This document shows positions 31,738 to 40,075 of a stretch of DNA of 45,401 nt, in pieces. Under the pieces are notes generated by a model. It had not been told where the DNA came from. It made no database searches and saw nothing but the letters and a program-made list of their open reading frames with translations. The first letter of the stretch is position 1. Every line of letters begins with the position of its first letter. This DNA comes from JARIHD01 sp036392795 (GTDB lineage Bacteria; Patescibacteriota; Saccharimonadia; Saccharimonadales; UBA4665). Where the stretch lies: contig DASVXH010000038.1 in assembly GCA_036392795.1 (NCBI GenBank), forward strand, positions 1 through 45,401. Reading direction: 5' to 3'. The position numbers were made by a program, and so were the translations under genes.

Positions 31738-32307
31738 TTAGGCCGCAGCGTTACCGCCGTTGTGGGTAAAGTAGTTGATCTCGTTAACAATGTCCAATAA
31801 CGCCTGGGCACGGGCTTTTTCATCGCTGATTTTTTGAGCGGCGGCGTAGGCTTTTTGGATGAGGGCGTGATTGTCTGAGGCCTGAATCATCATCATGGTA
31901 GTGCGAAATTCGTCTTCCGGGGTTTGCTCCAGGTGATCTACGAGCGGCGTAAGCTGCTGTAATGCCTGCTGCTTGATGTCCAACAGGGCATCGGTATCTG
32001 GTTCTTCGGTGGTGGTTGGCGTGTCGGCAGCCGGGGCCGTCGAAGGTGCTGTAGCTGGTTCGGGAGCGGCGGCTGATTCGCTATCACTCGCAGCCGGAGT
32101 TTCATCTTGTGCTGCGGCCGGAGCTACAGGATCAGGATGCGTGACGGTTGGTTGGGTGACTGGCGAGTCTTCGATATATTCACCGGCAGTGTCGTCGGCT
32201 GTTTGTGGCGCCGTTACGGCGCCGTCATCTTGAGTTAGAGCGCCGTCAGGATTGGGTGCCGGCAGCGTGTTGTCATGGTGTTGTTGGTCATTGTTGTGCC
32301 CAAACAT
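31738..32307 (-). CDS. Acidic Ala/Pro/Thr-rich protein
   Basis: 189 aa. Residues 1-105 are low-complexity, rich in Asp, Ala, Pro, Thr and Glu, with no signal peptide. Residues 106-185 form a compact helical region (ALLDIKQQALQQLTPLVDHLEQ, then IQKAYAAAQKISDEKARAQALLDIVNEINYF) that looks like a three-helix bundle. No family recognised. It is first in an operon with the sortase gene and the 33-aa membrane protein, so a cytoplasmic accessory role near the envelope is possible. Confidence 0.75.
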   Translation of the reverse strand: MFGHNNDQQHHDNTLPAPNPDGALTQDDGAVTAPQTADDTAGEYIEDSPVTQPTVTHPDPVAPAAAQDETPAASDSESAAAPEPATAPSTAPAADTPTTTEEPDTDALLDIKQQALQQLTPLVDHLEQTPEDEFRTTMMMIQASDNHALIQKAYAAAQKISDEKARAQALLDIVNEINYFTHNGGNAAA

Positions 32308-32334
32308 TACATTCCCCCTTAAAGTGTTTACGTT

Positions 32335-32340
32335 TATAAT
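32335..32340 (+). promoter_or_regulatory. -10 hexamer of the isomerase operon
   Basis: TATAAT, 37 nt before the ATG at 32378, with AAAAGGAG as ribosome-binding site. No TGn extension. Confidence 0.5.
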
Positions 32341-32377
32341 ACTACATTAAGCAACTAGCGAAAAGGAGTTTGAACCC

Positions 32378-33412
32378 ATGCTTGACGATCTAAAATTGAT
32401 TCATCAGCGAGACGCCGAAGATGCGCTGGGTATTGCTGAAAAACAGGGGGAGCAGCTGCTCAAGGCCTTTGAAATTACCGGAAATACGACGTTCGAAAAT
32501 GTCGACAATGTAGTATACGCTGGCATGGGTGGGTCGGCGCTGGCAGCATCACTGTTACCAACCTGGCCGGGCATCGCCGCGCCGTTCGAGATTGTGCGAA
32601 ATTATGAACTGCCGGCTTACGTAGGGCCAAATACTCTGGTGATCGTTGCCAGCTATTCCGGCAATACCGAAGAAACGTTAAGCGCGCTAAAGGATGCGGA
32701 AACGCGAGGGGCGCAGATTGCCATTATTGCAGGTGGCGGGAAACTACAAGAGGCTGCTGAAGAAAAAGGTTATCCACAGATCGTTTTACCCAAGGCCGCA
32801 CAGCCGCGCTATGCGGTTTTATATAATTTTCGAGCGCTTCTGGATATTTTGGTGCTAACCTCATTGTTGGACAAAGGAGCGGTCATTCCGGAATTGGAAG
32901 GTGCTGCTGCGTTTATATCGGCAGCGGCAAAAGCGTGGCGTCCTGATGTACCCATCGCCCAGAATCCGGCCAAGCAATTGGCACTGGAAATGATTGGCAA
33001 ATCTGTGGTGGTGTATGGCGGTCCAAAAATGTATCCAGCTGCCCGTAAATGGAAGATTGGCTTTAATGAAAATGCCAAACAGGTTGCATGGGCGGGCCAA
33101 TATCCAGAGTTCAATCATAATGAATTTATTGGCTGGAGCAAGCAGCCTGTGGATAAGCCCTATGCGGTAGTTGACCTGCGTAGCAGCTTTGAACACGCGC
33201 GCGTAAGACGACGTTTTGAGGTTTCTGCCCGACTACTTTCCGGCATGCGACCCGATCCATATGTTGTAGAGGCCCAGGGCGACACGCTTCTGGAGCAATT
33301 GCTATGGACCATTGTATATGGCGATTTTGTAACCATCTATACCGCCATTTTAAATGGTGTGAATCCAGCGCCAGTCGATTTGGTGGAAAAGTTTAAAAAG
33401 GAATTAAATTAA
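32378..33412 (+). CDS. Bifunctional phosphoglucose/phosphomannose isomerase (SIS domain)
   Basis: 344 aa. It interconverts fructose-6-P with glucose-6-P and mannose-6-P. Two SIS domains: the sugar-phosphate loops YAGMGGSALAAS (47-58) and IVASYSGNTEET (89-100) and the catalytic Glu segment YPEFNHNEFIGW (about 246-257) are the signature of the archaeal/bacterial PGI/PMI family (PF10432). AAAAGGAG lies 9 nt before the ATG. It heads a three-gene operon with a cupin and a hydrolase, in line with mannose or nucleotide-sugar supply for the cell surface. Confidence 0.93.
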   Translation: MLDDLKLIHQRDAEDALGIAEKQGEQLLKAFEITGNTTFENVDNVVYAGMGGSALAASLLPTWPGIAAPFEIVRNYELPAYVGPNTLVIVASYSGNTEETLSALKDAETRGAQIAIIAGGGKLQEAAEEKGYPQIVLPKAAQPRYAVLYNFRALLDILVLTSLLDKGAVIPELEGAAAFISAAAKAWRPDVPIAQNPAKQLALEMIGKSVVVYGGPKMYPAARKWKIGFNENAKQVAWAGQYPEFNHNEFIGWSKQPVDKPYAVVDLRSSFEHARVRRRFEVSARLLSGMRPDPYVVEAQGDTLLEQLLWTIVYGDFVTIYTAILNGVNPAPVDLVEKFKKELN

Positions 33413-33883
33413 GTGGACCAACAATCACCCTCGTTTGATAGGACCGATTTTAGTACTGCGGCGTATGTGCGCCGCATTGAAAAGCCGTGGGGCTATGAAT
33501 TGCATTGGGTTCCCGACAGCGCACCGTATATGGGAAAATTGATACATATTAATGCTGGTGAGCGGTTGAGTTTGCAGGTGCATGACCAAAAGCAGGAGAG
33601 TTGGTTTGTTGTAAAAGGCCGCGGGTCGGTTGTTTGGGAAGACGCCGACGGTAATTTGATCGAAACTGAACTACAGCCCGGCGTCGGCTATACCACTCAA
33701 ATTGGCCAAAAACACCGGCTAAAGGGCATAACCGACTGCGATATTATAGAGGTTTCAACTCCGGAGGCCGGCACCACCTGGCGTCTGGAAGACGACTACG
33801 CCCGACCACATCAAACCCCAGAAGAACGCGACACCGAATATGACCAAAACGCCCGCCCCGAGCAAGAAAGTCGAGCCGAATGA
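33413..33883 (+). CDS. Cupin protein, mannose-6-phosphate isomerase type II-like
   Basis: 156 aa from a GTG directly after the isomerase stop (TAAGTG, no gap). The conserved cupin core RIEKPWGYELHW, GKLIHINAGERLSLQVHDQKQESWFVVKGRG (about 39-69) and GQKHRLKG resembles the C-terminal domain of ManC-type mannose-6-P isomerase/GDP-mannose enzymes, standing alone here. The last 25 residues are charged and disordered. With the preceding bifunctional isomerase it may give a dedicated mannose-6-P route. It overlaps the next gene by ATGA. Confidence 0.88.
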   Translation: MDQQSPSFDRTDFSTAAYVRRIEKPWGYELHWVPDSAPYMGKLIHINAGERLSLQVHDQKQESWFVVKGRGSVVWEDADGNLIETELQPGVGYTTQIGQKHRLKGITDCDIIEVSTPEAGTTWRLEDDYARPHQTPEERDTEYDQNARPEQESRAE

Positions 33884-34488
33884 AAGAGCGGGTAGTAGTT
33901 TTGCCGGGTTATGGATCTCGTCTGGATTTGCCCGTCTACTGTGGTTTGCACGAGCTTGCCCAACAGAATTATCAAGAAGTAATTGAGGTAGATGTGCCTT
34001 GGGACGAAGGAAATATTACCGACTGGTTCGATGCCGCACGAAAACAAGTTCCAAAAGGCAAATCCGATGTTATCGCCTATTCATGCGGTGCTTTATTGGC
34101 GTTGCAGCTGGGTGCCGACGAGCGCACCGTGGATGTGGAGATAGACAGAGCGACTTTTCTTTCGGTTTCGTGCTGGGGAGGAAATCCACAGAGTATGCAG
34201 GTGGCTGAAAGGGATGGCATTTTTTTTACGCCTGAACAAATTGCTGCTTTCGAAAAGCTGCCGGTAGGCTGGATGGCGCGCATGTTTCGGGCACGGTCCG
34301 TAGATCTTTTGTGTGGCGAAAGCGAGTTGTTTGAAATGATTCGACGCAGCCAAGATGTTCAACAACTAATGGGCGTCGAAGCAACGCTCACTATGATTCC
34401 TGGAGCCCGCCACGCTGATATGCTGAAAAAACCGGTCCTGAGGGTAGTTGAGCGGCAGTGGAAAGAGTCTGACCAAAAAAGCCGCTAG
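33880..34488 (+). CDS. Alpha/beta-hydrolase-like protein
   Basis: 202 aa. VVVLPGYGS (5-13) is the oxyanion-loop start, AYSCGALLAL (66-75) is a nucleophile elbow with Ser68 (G-x-S-x-G written A-Y-S-C-G), and GARHADM near residue 174 gives the general-base His. An acid candidate is D in RSVDLLCGESE. No signal peptide. Substrate unknown. Coupled to the cupin gene by a 4-nt overlap; the operon probably ends here. Confidence 0.8.
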   Translation: MKERVVVLPGYGSRLDLPVYCGLHELAQQNYQEVIEVDVPWDEGNITDWFDAARKQVPKGKSDVIAYSCGALLALQLGADERTVDVEIDRATFLSVSCWGGNPQSMQVAERDGIFFTPEQIAAFEKLPVGWMARMFRARSVDLLCGESELFEMIRRSQDVQQLMGVEATLTMIPGARHADMLKKPVLRVVERQWKESDQKSR

Positions 34489-34490
34489 TA

Positions 34491-34518
34491 TTGACAGCAA
34501 TACCATTAAAGGTAATTA
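34491..34518 (+). promoter_or_regulatory. Possible promoter of the metallopeptidase-like gene
   Basis: TTGACA (34491-34496), 16-nt spacer, TAATTA. The -10 match is weak, and the leader is about 60 nt. Confidence 0.35.
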
Positions 34519-34584
34519 TAGACCTGACAATAATGTACTAGCGCCTAACAGGGCCTTTACGGGAAATGATCGAGTGGTTGCAAG

Positions 34585-35871
34585 GTGACCGTCTCGGAAA
34601 GCAACGTGAGCCATATATCTGAACACGATCCCTCGCAGCATCCACCTACGGAACAACTGCCCGCAGCCGATCTCCGCTATGCCCCTTGGCTGGGACGTAG
34701 CGCGGTCAGGCTAGAGCAAGCAAGGGTGGAGTTTGCTCAAAGCTGTGCCGTTGATGACAGCGGGGAAGTAGTTGACCCCGAAAATCGAGTAATGATGGAT
34801 CGAGGCCGTAACCAAATCCAGCGTCTTATCGAGGAAGCTCGCCATACTCTCGCCGAAGCACCCAGGTTACGACATGGGGCGCTCGCAGCGAACTTGGATC
34901 TACAGGGTATGCCTGGTGCGCTACATAACGCGCTACTAGGCTATAATTCCGTGCCCGGCACGAACAAGTGGATTATAAGGGCTTTAAACTCCGTGCCCGC
35001 TTCACGGAAATGGCTTACGAATAGATTACTCATGCACCGGTTCATGGCGAAAAGGTCCGACGGAAGCTTTATTGCATCCGACGAAACCGCACTTAATGTG
35101 TTGCAATGGCATAATTACCGCATGGCTCATGAGCAGGCAATCTTCGAGCGGTTGATATTGCCTTATAAGCAAAAGTTTGTCGAATCGGTTTATCAGGCTG
35201 CTGCTCAAGGCTGGCTGCTGCCTACAACCGTTAAAAATCTAGACCGGCTAGAAAAAACCGGAATATATGTGAGCGATGGCACTGATACGCTCGACAAAAA
35301 CTGGGCGGGCTGTATGGCCATGAATCGAAATGGTTCATATACGGTTAGTTTGCTGCCTAGACTTGCAGGTAAGACGCTCGGCCACGAACTGGTCCATGTA
35401 TTGGAGGGCGTGAGTACGTCTCATCCCGAGACCGGTGCTATGCCAATTTTATCCCATCCACGTGGCCTTCGACGGCTCTTTTCGGAAGATAATGAAGGCA
35501 TGAAGATACTTGGCGAAACAATAACAGAGCTGGTGGCCCTCTGCCTTAGGCGCGGCAGATATCCAACGCGGTTCGCATTGCCGAAGCGTGACTCCTATAG
35601 CTGGGGATTGCCACTGGTGCAAGCGCTTGCTACCGCCGGCAGACATCCTATCGCTCCACATCTGTTTATACACGCACATCTGGAAGACGATGCCGTGACC
35701 AAGGCACTGGGATCGCAGTCGGCAGTAGTGCGTCTGGGTCGCGCCTTCCAAGAGGCGTTTCCGTACCGTGATGTTATCGAGGACATCGCAAATCTCCAGC
35801 CGGAGCCAGAAGCCAAAGAACCGATGCGCCAACCTATTATAAATTTGGCGAAAAAACTTCGTGAGTCATAA
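34585..35871 (+). CDS. HELVH metallopeptidase-like protein
   Basis: 428 aa from a GTG at 34585. GKTLGHELVHVLEG (263-276) contains the zinc motif HExxH (H267, E268, H271), and 36 residues later NEGMKILGETITEL (303-316) offers Glu311 or Glu315 as third ligand, the spacing and context of gluzincins. The N-terminal 265 residues are helical, with a tandem-like pair YNSVPGTNKWIIRALN and ALNSVPASRKWLTNRLL (120-148). There is no signal peptide or membrane segment, so it acts in the cytoplasm or leaves by another route such as the T4SS (speculation). No known family recognised. The ribosome-binding site is weak (AAGG directly before the GTG). Confidence 0.7.
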   Translation: MTVSESNVSHISEHDPSQHPPTEQLPAADLRYAPWLGRSAVRLEQARVEFAQSCAVDDSGEVVDPENRVMMDRGRNQIQRLIEEARHTLAEAPRLRHGALAANLDLQGMPGALHNALLGYNSVPGTNKWIIRALNSVPASRKWLTNRLLMHRFMAKRSDGSFIASDETALNVLQWHNYRMAHEQAIFERLILPYKQKFVESVYQAAAQGWLLPTTVKNLDRLEKTGIYVSDGTDTLDKNWAGCMAMNRNGSYTVSLLPRLAGKTLGHELVHVLEGVSTSHPETGAMPILSHPRGLRRLFSEDNEGMKILGETITELVALCLRRGRYPTRFALPKRDSYSWGLPLVQALATAGRHPIAPHLFIHAHLEDDAVTKALGSQSAVVRLGRAFQEAFPYRDVIEDIANLQPEPEAKEPMRQPIINLAKKLRES

Positions 35872-35914
35872 GGTTTGCTATCCCAGGTTCTTCAGCAATA
35901 TTGCAGTACAGAGG

Positions 35915-35923
35915 TGATATTAT
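35915..35923 (+). promoter_or_regulatory. Extended -10 promoter of the two-component operon
   Basis: TGA-TATTAT, hexamer 8 nt before the ATG at 35932; probably leaderless. Confidence 0.5.
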
Positions 35924-35931
35924 AGGAACAT

Positions 35932-36594
35932 ATGCGAATTTTGGTTGTAGAAGACGAAGTAAAAATTGCCAAGAGTTTGGAAAAAGGGTTAGTTAGCGAG
36001 GGCTACGTGATTGACGTGGCTTTTGATGGCGATGCGGCCGAAACGTTGGCTGCCGCCAATAATTATGATCTGATTTTGCTGGACTGGATGATCCCCGGTC
36101 GGCATGACGGGCCCGGCCTGGTTCAATTATGGCGCAGTGAAGGCGAACAGGCGCCGATTTTGATGCTGACCGCCCGTACTACCATCGGCGATCGTGTAGA
36201 GGGTTTGGATGCTGGCGCTGATGATTATTTGGCTAAGCCATTTTCTTTTGACGAACTCCTTGCCCGCGTGCGGGCGCTCTTGCGCCGGCCCAAGGCTCAT
36301 GGCAGCAACACCCTTGAAAGCGGCGGACTCAAGCTTGATGTAGTGGCTAAAACGGTAACTGTCGAAGATAAACCTGTTCATTTGACTGCCAAAGAATTCC
36401 AACTGGTCGAATACCTGCTGCGCCATAAGGGCGAAGTAGTTAGCAAAGACCAGCTGCTGGACCATGTCTGGGAGGACGAAGAGCGTGTGCAGCACAATAC
36501 CGTGGAAACTTTTATCGCCAATGTGCGCAAAAAGATTGGTACCGGCGATTCCTTAATTCAGACGGTGCGCGGCTATGGCTACAAGGTGGTCTGA
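35932..36594 (+). CDS. OmpR/PhoB-family response regulator
   Basis: 220 aa. Receiver domain 1-120 with D8/E9, phospho-acceptor D51 (ILLDWMIPG), T79-region LTART and K102-region AKPFSF. The winged-helix DNA-binding domain at 130-220 has VHLTAKEFQLVEYLLRHKGEVVSKDQLL and NTVETFIANVRKKIG...IQTVRGYGYKV, the full PhoB signature. It acts with the histidine kinase encoded next. The signal is unknown. Confidence 0.96.
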   Translation: MRILVVEDEVKIAKSLEKGLVSEGYVIDVAFDGDAAETLAAANNYDLILLDWMIPGRHDGPGLVQLWRSEGEQAPILMLTARTTIGDRVEGLDAGADDYLAKPFSFDELLARVRALLRRPKAHGSNTLESGGLKLDVVAKTVTVEDKPVHLTAKEFQLVEYLLRHKGEVVSKDQLLDHVWEDEERVQHNTVETFIANVRKKIGTGDSLIQTVRGYGYKVV

Positions 36595-36604
36595 TCGGCT
36601 GAAT

Positions 36605-37633
36605 ATGTTCCGGTCGGCGCGGCTAAAGCTGACGCTGTTTTATTTGGCGATCATCGCTATTTTTAATCTGGTCGTGACCTTGAGCGTGCGGGTGTACGCC
36701 GAGCACGAGTTTTTGCGATCTAATAATGCCCAGCGTAGCGAAGTGCGGGAATGGGTTATTAGATTTATCGATGGTCCTATGCCGCGGTCGGATGTGACTA
36801 TTCAGGATATCCAAGAAGAGCAGGCGGCAATTGTGCGTCAGCATCTAAACCAAGGGTTGTTCGTGATTAATATGTGCGCGCTCCTGTTGGGCGGTGCGTT
36901 AAGTTATTGGTTTGCCGGGCGAACGCTGCGTCCATTGCAAGAGGCGCACGAATCCCAGGCTCGGTTTACTGCCGATGCCAGTCACGAACTACGCACACCA
37001 CTGGCCAATATGCGTCTGGAGAACGAAGTTTTTTTGCGACAAAAGCATTTTACCGAAGAAGAGGGGCGTGAGCAGTTAGCGAGTAATCTGGAAGAAATTC
37101 AGCGCCTGGAGCGGTTGTCCAGTAATCTGTTATTACTGCATCAGTATGGGCAGGCGGCACTGGCACGCAGTTCAGTGCGAGCCCGGCGAATAGTTGACGA
37201 GGCTGTTCGTCAAATTACTCCCACGGCCGAAGTAAAAAAGGTGCAAGTGGAAACGGATGTCGCTGACAAAAGCGTCCTGGTTCACCGCGAAAGCATGGTA
37301 CAGGTGATGGATATTTTGCTGGACAATGCACTGAAGTACGGCGCCAAGGGCGGTGAGGTAACGGTGACTGGACACGAGAAAAACGGTAAATATATCATTA
37401 GTATCAAGGATAAGGGTCCTGGGCTGGCGGCGCAGGATATTCCCCATCTATTTGATCGTCTATACCGTGGCGACAAAGCGCGTTCCACGCATGTGCCCGG
37501 CTATGGCTTGGGCTTAGCGTTGGCCAAAGAAATTGCTCAGGCCAACGGAGCAACGATAACGGCACGCAATAACCACGACGGCGGTGCGTGTTTTGAAATT
37601 TGTATGGAACCGGCCCCTAGGAAAGCCCCGTAA
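36605..37633 (+). CDS. Membrane histidine kinase
   Basis: 342 aa from the ATG at 36605, 10 nt after the regulator stop; an ATG at 36575 would overlap that gene by 20 nt. Helix 1 is at about 8-29, a short 55-residue external loop follows, then helix 2 at 84-105. The HisKA box FTADASHELRTPLANM carries phospho-His H127. The HATPase domain has the N box DILLDNALKYGAKG, the G1 box DKGPGLA, the F box LFDRLYRG and the G2 box GYGLGLAL. The small sensor loop suggests detection of an envelope or membrane signal. It is the partner of the preceding response regulator. Confidence 0.95.
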   Translation: MFRSARLKLTLFYLAIIAIFNLVVTLSVRVYAEHEFLRSNNAQRSEVREWVIRFIDGPMPRSDVTIQDIQEEQAAIVRQHLNQGLFVINMCALLLGGALSYWFAGRTLRPLQEAHESQARFTADASHELRTPLANMRLENEVFLRQKHFTEEEGREQLASNLEEIQRLERLSSNLLLLHQYGQAALARSSVRARRIVDEAVRQITPTAEVKKVQVETDVADKSVLVHRESMVQVMDILLDNALKYGAKGGEVTVTGHEKNGKYIISIKDKGPGLAAQDIPHLFDRLYRGDKARSTHVPGYGLGLALAKEIAQANGATITARNNHDGGACFEICMEPAPRKAP

Positions 37634-37654
37634 TCGCGGCCCAAGAAGTAAGCT

Positions 37655-37663
37655 TGATATAAT
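37655..37663 (+). promoter_or_regulatory. Extended -10 promoter, leaderless
   Basis: TGA-TATAAT, perfect hexamer only 6 nt before the ATG at 37670. No -35 similarity and no ribosome-binding site. Confidence 0.6.
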
Positions 37664-37669
37664 AGGATT

Positions 37670-38353
37670 ATGGCAAGGCGTTATCTATCTGCCCGTGTAA
37701 AGCTTGGAGCTGCCCTGGGACTGGCTAGCCTAGCCAGTATTGTTTTGTATATAACTGGTGATTGGGCCCAGCACCAAAACGCTTTTGCGTACATGATCTG
37801 GAATTTGATTTTAGCTTGGGCGGCGCTGTTTATAACACTTTGGCTGGAATATGTGATTCACCGCAATCTGTGGTCCAGCTGGTATGCGCTGCTGGTGACG
37901 TTCTTATGGATGGTATTTTTGCCCAATACGTTTTATATGATTACTGATTTTATTCACGTGCCGGAACTACCGGCCGGTAGTTTGCTGCACGGTACATTTA
38001 TGTTTGCGTCGTTTGTTTTTACTGGTGTTATGCTTGGATTTATTAGCACCTACCTGGTGCATATGGAGTTGAAAAAGCGCCTTGGCATGCGGCCAGCCAG
38101 TATTATTATCGGGGGAGTGTTACTGATCTGTAGTGTGGCTATGTATGTGGGCCGCGAGTTGCGCTGGAATTCGTGGGATATTGTAACCAACCCGGCATCA
38201 TTACTATTTGATGTAACTGACCGACTATTGAATGTGCCTGAGCATCCGTATATGTTTGCTTCGATCAGTAGTTTTTTTGTACTGATAGTCATCATTTACG
38301 GCGTTTTGTGGTGGCTGGTGCGCGCCGCACGCAATCTGCCGGCGGACAACTAA
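37670..38353 (+). CDS. DUF1361-like integral membrane protein
   Basis: 227 aa with about six membrane helices: 10-28, 38-58, 68-85, 103-126, 138-156 and 196-217. The loop FLPNTFYMITDFIHV (83-97) and GRELRWNSWDIVTNP (157-171) match the conserved segments of the DUF1361 family of unknown function. AGG lies at the -10/ATG junction only by chance; the transcript is probably leaderless. The next gene, argS, has its own promoter. Confidence 0.85.
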   Translation: MARRYLSARVKLGAALGLASLASIVLYITGDWAQHQNAFAYMIWNLILAWAALFITLWLEYVIHRNLWSSWYALLVTFLWMVFLPNTFYMITDFIHVPELPAGSLLHGTFMFASFVFTGVMLGFISTYLVHMELKKRLGMRPASIIIGGVLLICSVAMYVGRELRWNSWDIVTNPASLLFDVTDRLLNVPEHPYMFASISSFFVLIVIIYGVLWWLVRAARNLPADN

Positions 38354-38361
38354 TCCGTATC

Positions 38362-38370
38362 TGTTATAAT
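38362..38370 (+). promoter_or_regulatory. Extended -10 promoter of argS, leaderless
   Basis: TGT-TATAAT, hexamer 7 nt before the ATG at 38378. No ribosome-binding site. Confidence 0.6.
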
Positions 38371-38377
38371 AAGTAAT

Positions 38378-40051
38378 ATGAATAGTCTATCTGCCGCGCT
38401 CACGCGCGTTGTCCAGGATGTTTTTGACGTGTCGATCGCCCCGGAAATGTCGCGTCCGGATGAACAATTTGGTGATTTTGCTACTAATATTGCTTTGCAG
38501 TTGGCCGGTCGGTTGAAGCGGAATCCGCGCGAGGTGGCCGAAGAGTTAGTGTCGGCACTCCGCGAAGCCCTGAGCGATGAGGTGAGCGATATATCCATTG
38601 CTGGTCCTGGATTTATTAACATCCGATTAAGTGACCGGACCCTAATGGCCGCTGGCAGTGTCGCGCCAACGAATAAGCCCACTACCTATAAGGACCAGGT
38701 TGTCGTGGCCGAATATTCCGACCCAAACCCTTTTAAAATTCTACATGCCGGTCATATGTATACCAGTGTTGTTGGCTACGCCGTAGCCAGCCTGGTCGAA
38801 GCGGCTGGTGGAACCGTACATCGTGTCACTTTTGGCGGTGATGTTGGCTTGCATGTGGGCAGAACCATGTGGGCTATGCTGCGAGAACTTGGCGGCGAAG
38901 ATCCCGAAAAACTAGCTGATATTCCTGAGAGCGAGCGCTCGACCTGGATGGCAAAGTGTTACGTAGCGGGTACTAATATCTACGATGAAGATGAAACGGC
39001 CAAAGCCGAGATTATCGCCTTGAACAAACGCGTATACGAACTGCATCAGACAAATGATCACGACAGTCCGTTCGCGCAGATTTATTGGACCTGCCGTCAG
39101 TGGAGCTATGATGCCTTTAATGCCTTTTATGCCCGAATCGGCACACCATTCGAAAAAAACTATCCAGAAAGCGTGACGGCACCAATCGGAATAAAAACCG
39201 TCAAAGAGCACATTGCACCCGGTAAATATGAAGAAAGCGACGGAGCAATTGTATTCCGGGGTGAGCCTTATGGCCTACACACTCGCGTGTTTATTAATTC
39301 ACACGGTATTCCAACTTACGAAGCCAAAGACGTCGGCCTAATTATACTTAAAAAAGCGGATTACAATTTTGACCGTTCGTTGGTGATTACCGGCAATGAA
39401 CAAGAGCAGTACATGGCCGTGGTGCTAAAGAGCATCGAACAATTTGCCCCGGAATTGGTAGGGGCTACAACCCATCTGACGCACGGTCTGCTCAAAATGA
39501 AGGGCGGGATCAAGATGAGCTCGCGCAAAGGCAATATCTTGCGTGCAACCGACGTATTGGATGCTGCCGAAACAGCCAACAGAGATGTCAATGGGCGCGA
39601 CGACGAACGAGCGGTACTGGGCGCTGTTAAATATGCCTTTCTAAAACAACGCATCGGGCCCGATATTATTTATGACCCCGAAGAATCGGTTAGCCTGGAG
39701 GGTAATTCCGGACCGTATCTGCAGTATGCGCATGCCAGAGCCCGCAGTATTCTTCGTAAAAGTGGTTTGAATCCCGTTATTCCAGCCAATCTGGAGGCTG
39801 GTGAACGCAGCCTGGTTCGTAAAATCAGCGAATATCCCGAGGCTATCCAAAAGGCGGTTAACGAGCTAATGCCGCACCATATTTGCACCTATTTATATGA
39901 ATTGTCTCAGGCGTTTAACCGCTTTTACGAGCACAATCGGGTGATTGGGGATGAGCGTGAAACAGAGCGTCTGGAGTTAGTGACACTGTACGCTGACATT
40001 TTAAAAGACGGTCTTGGCCTACTGGGCATCGCCGCGCCCGACCAGATGTAG
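38378..40051 (+). CDS. argS: Arginyl-tRNA synthetase
   Basis: 557 aa, full length. It charges tRNA-Arg. The N-terminal Add-1 domain is at 1-100 (AGPGFINIRLS). Class I motifs: SDPNPFKILHAGHMYTSVVG (HIGH written HAGH) and GIKMSSRKGNI (the KMSKS loop, as KMSSRKG in ArgRS). The anticodon-binding helical domain ends the protein (YLYELSQAFNRFYEHNRV, LYADILKDGLGLLGI). It converges with the GH13 gene with a 24-bp gap. A tRNA-Arg(GCG) is encoded in the same window. Confidence 0.97.
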   Translation: MNSLSAALTRVVQDVFDVSIAPEMSRPDEQFGDFATNIALQLAGRLKRNPREVAEELVSALREALSDEVSDISIAGPGFINIRLSDRTLMAAGSVAPTNKPTTYKDQVVVAEYSDPNPFKILHAGHMYTSVVGYAVASLVEAAGGTVHRVTFGGDVGLHVGRTMWAMLRELGGEDPEKLADIPESERSTWMAKCYVAGTNIYDEDETAKAEIIALNKRVYELHQTNDHDSPFAQIYWTCRQWSYDAFNAFYARIGTPFEKNYPESVTAPIGIKTVKEHIAPGKYEESDGAIVFRGEPYGLHTRVFINSHGIPTYEAKDVGLIILKKADYNFDRSLVITGNEQEQYMAVVLKSIEQFAPELVGATTHLTHGLLKMKGGIKMSSRKGNILRATDVLDAAETANRDVNGRDDERAVLGAVKYAFLKQRIGPDIIYDPEESVSLEGNSGPYLQYAHARARSILRKSGLNPVIPANLEAGERSLVRKISEYPEAIQKAVNELMPHHICTYLYELSQAFNRFYEHNRVIGDERETERLELVTLYADILKDGLGLLGIAAPDQM

Positions 40052-40075
40052 TGACAGCAACGTACCAAAGAGCTG

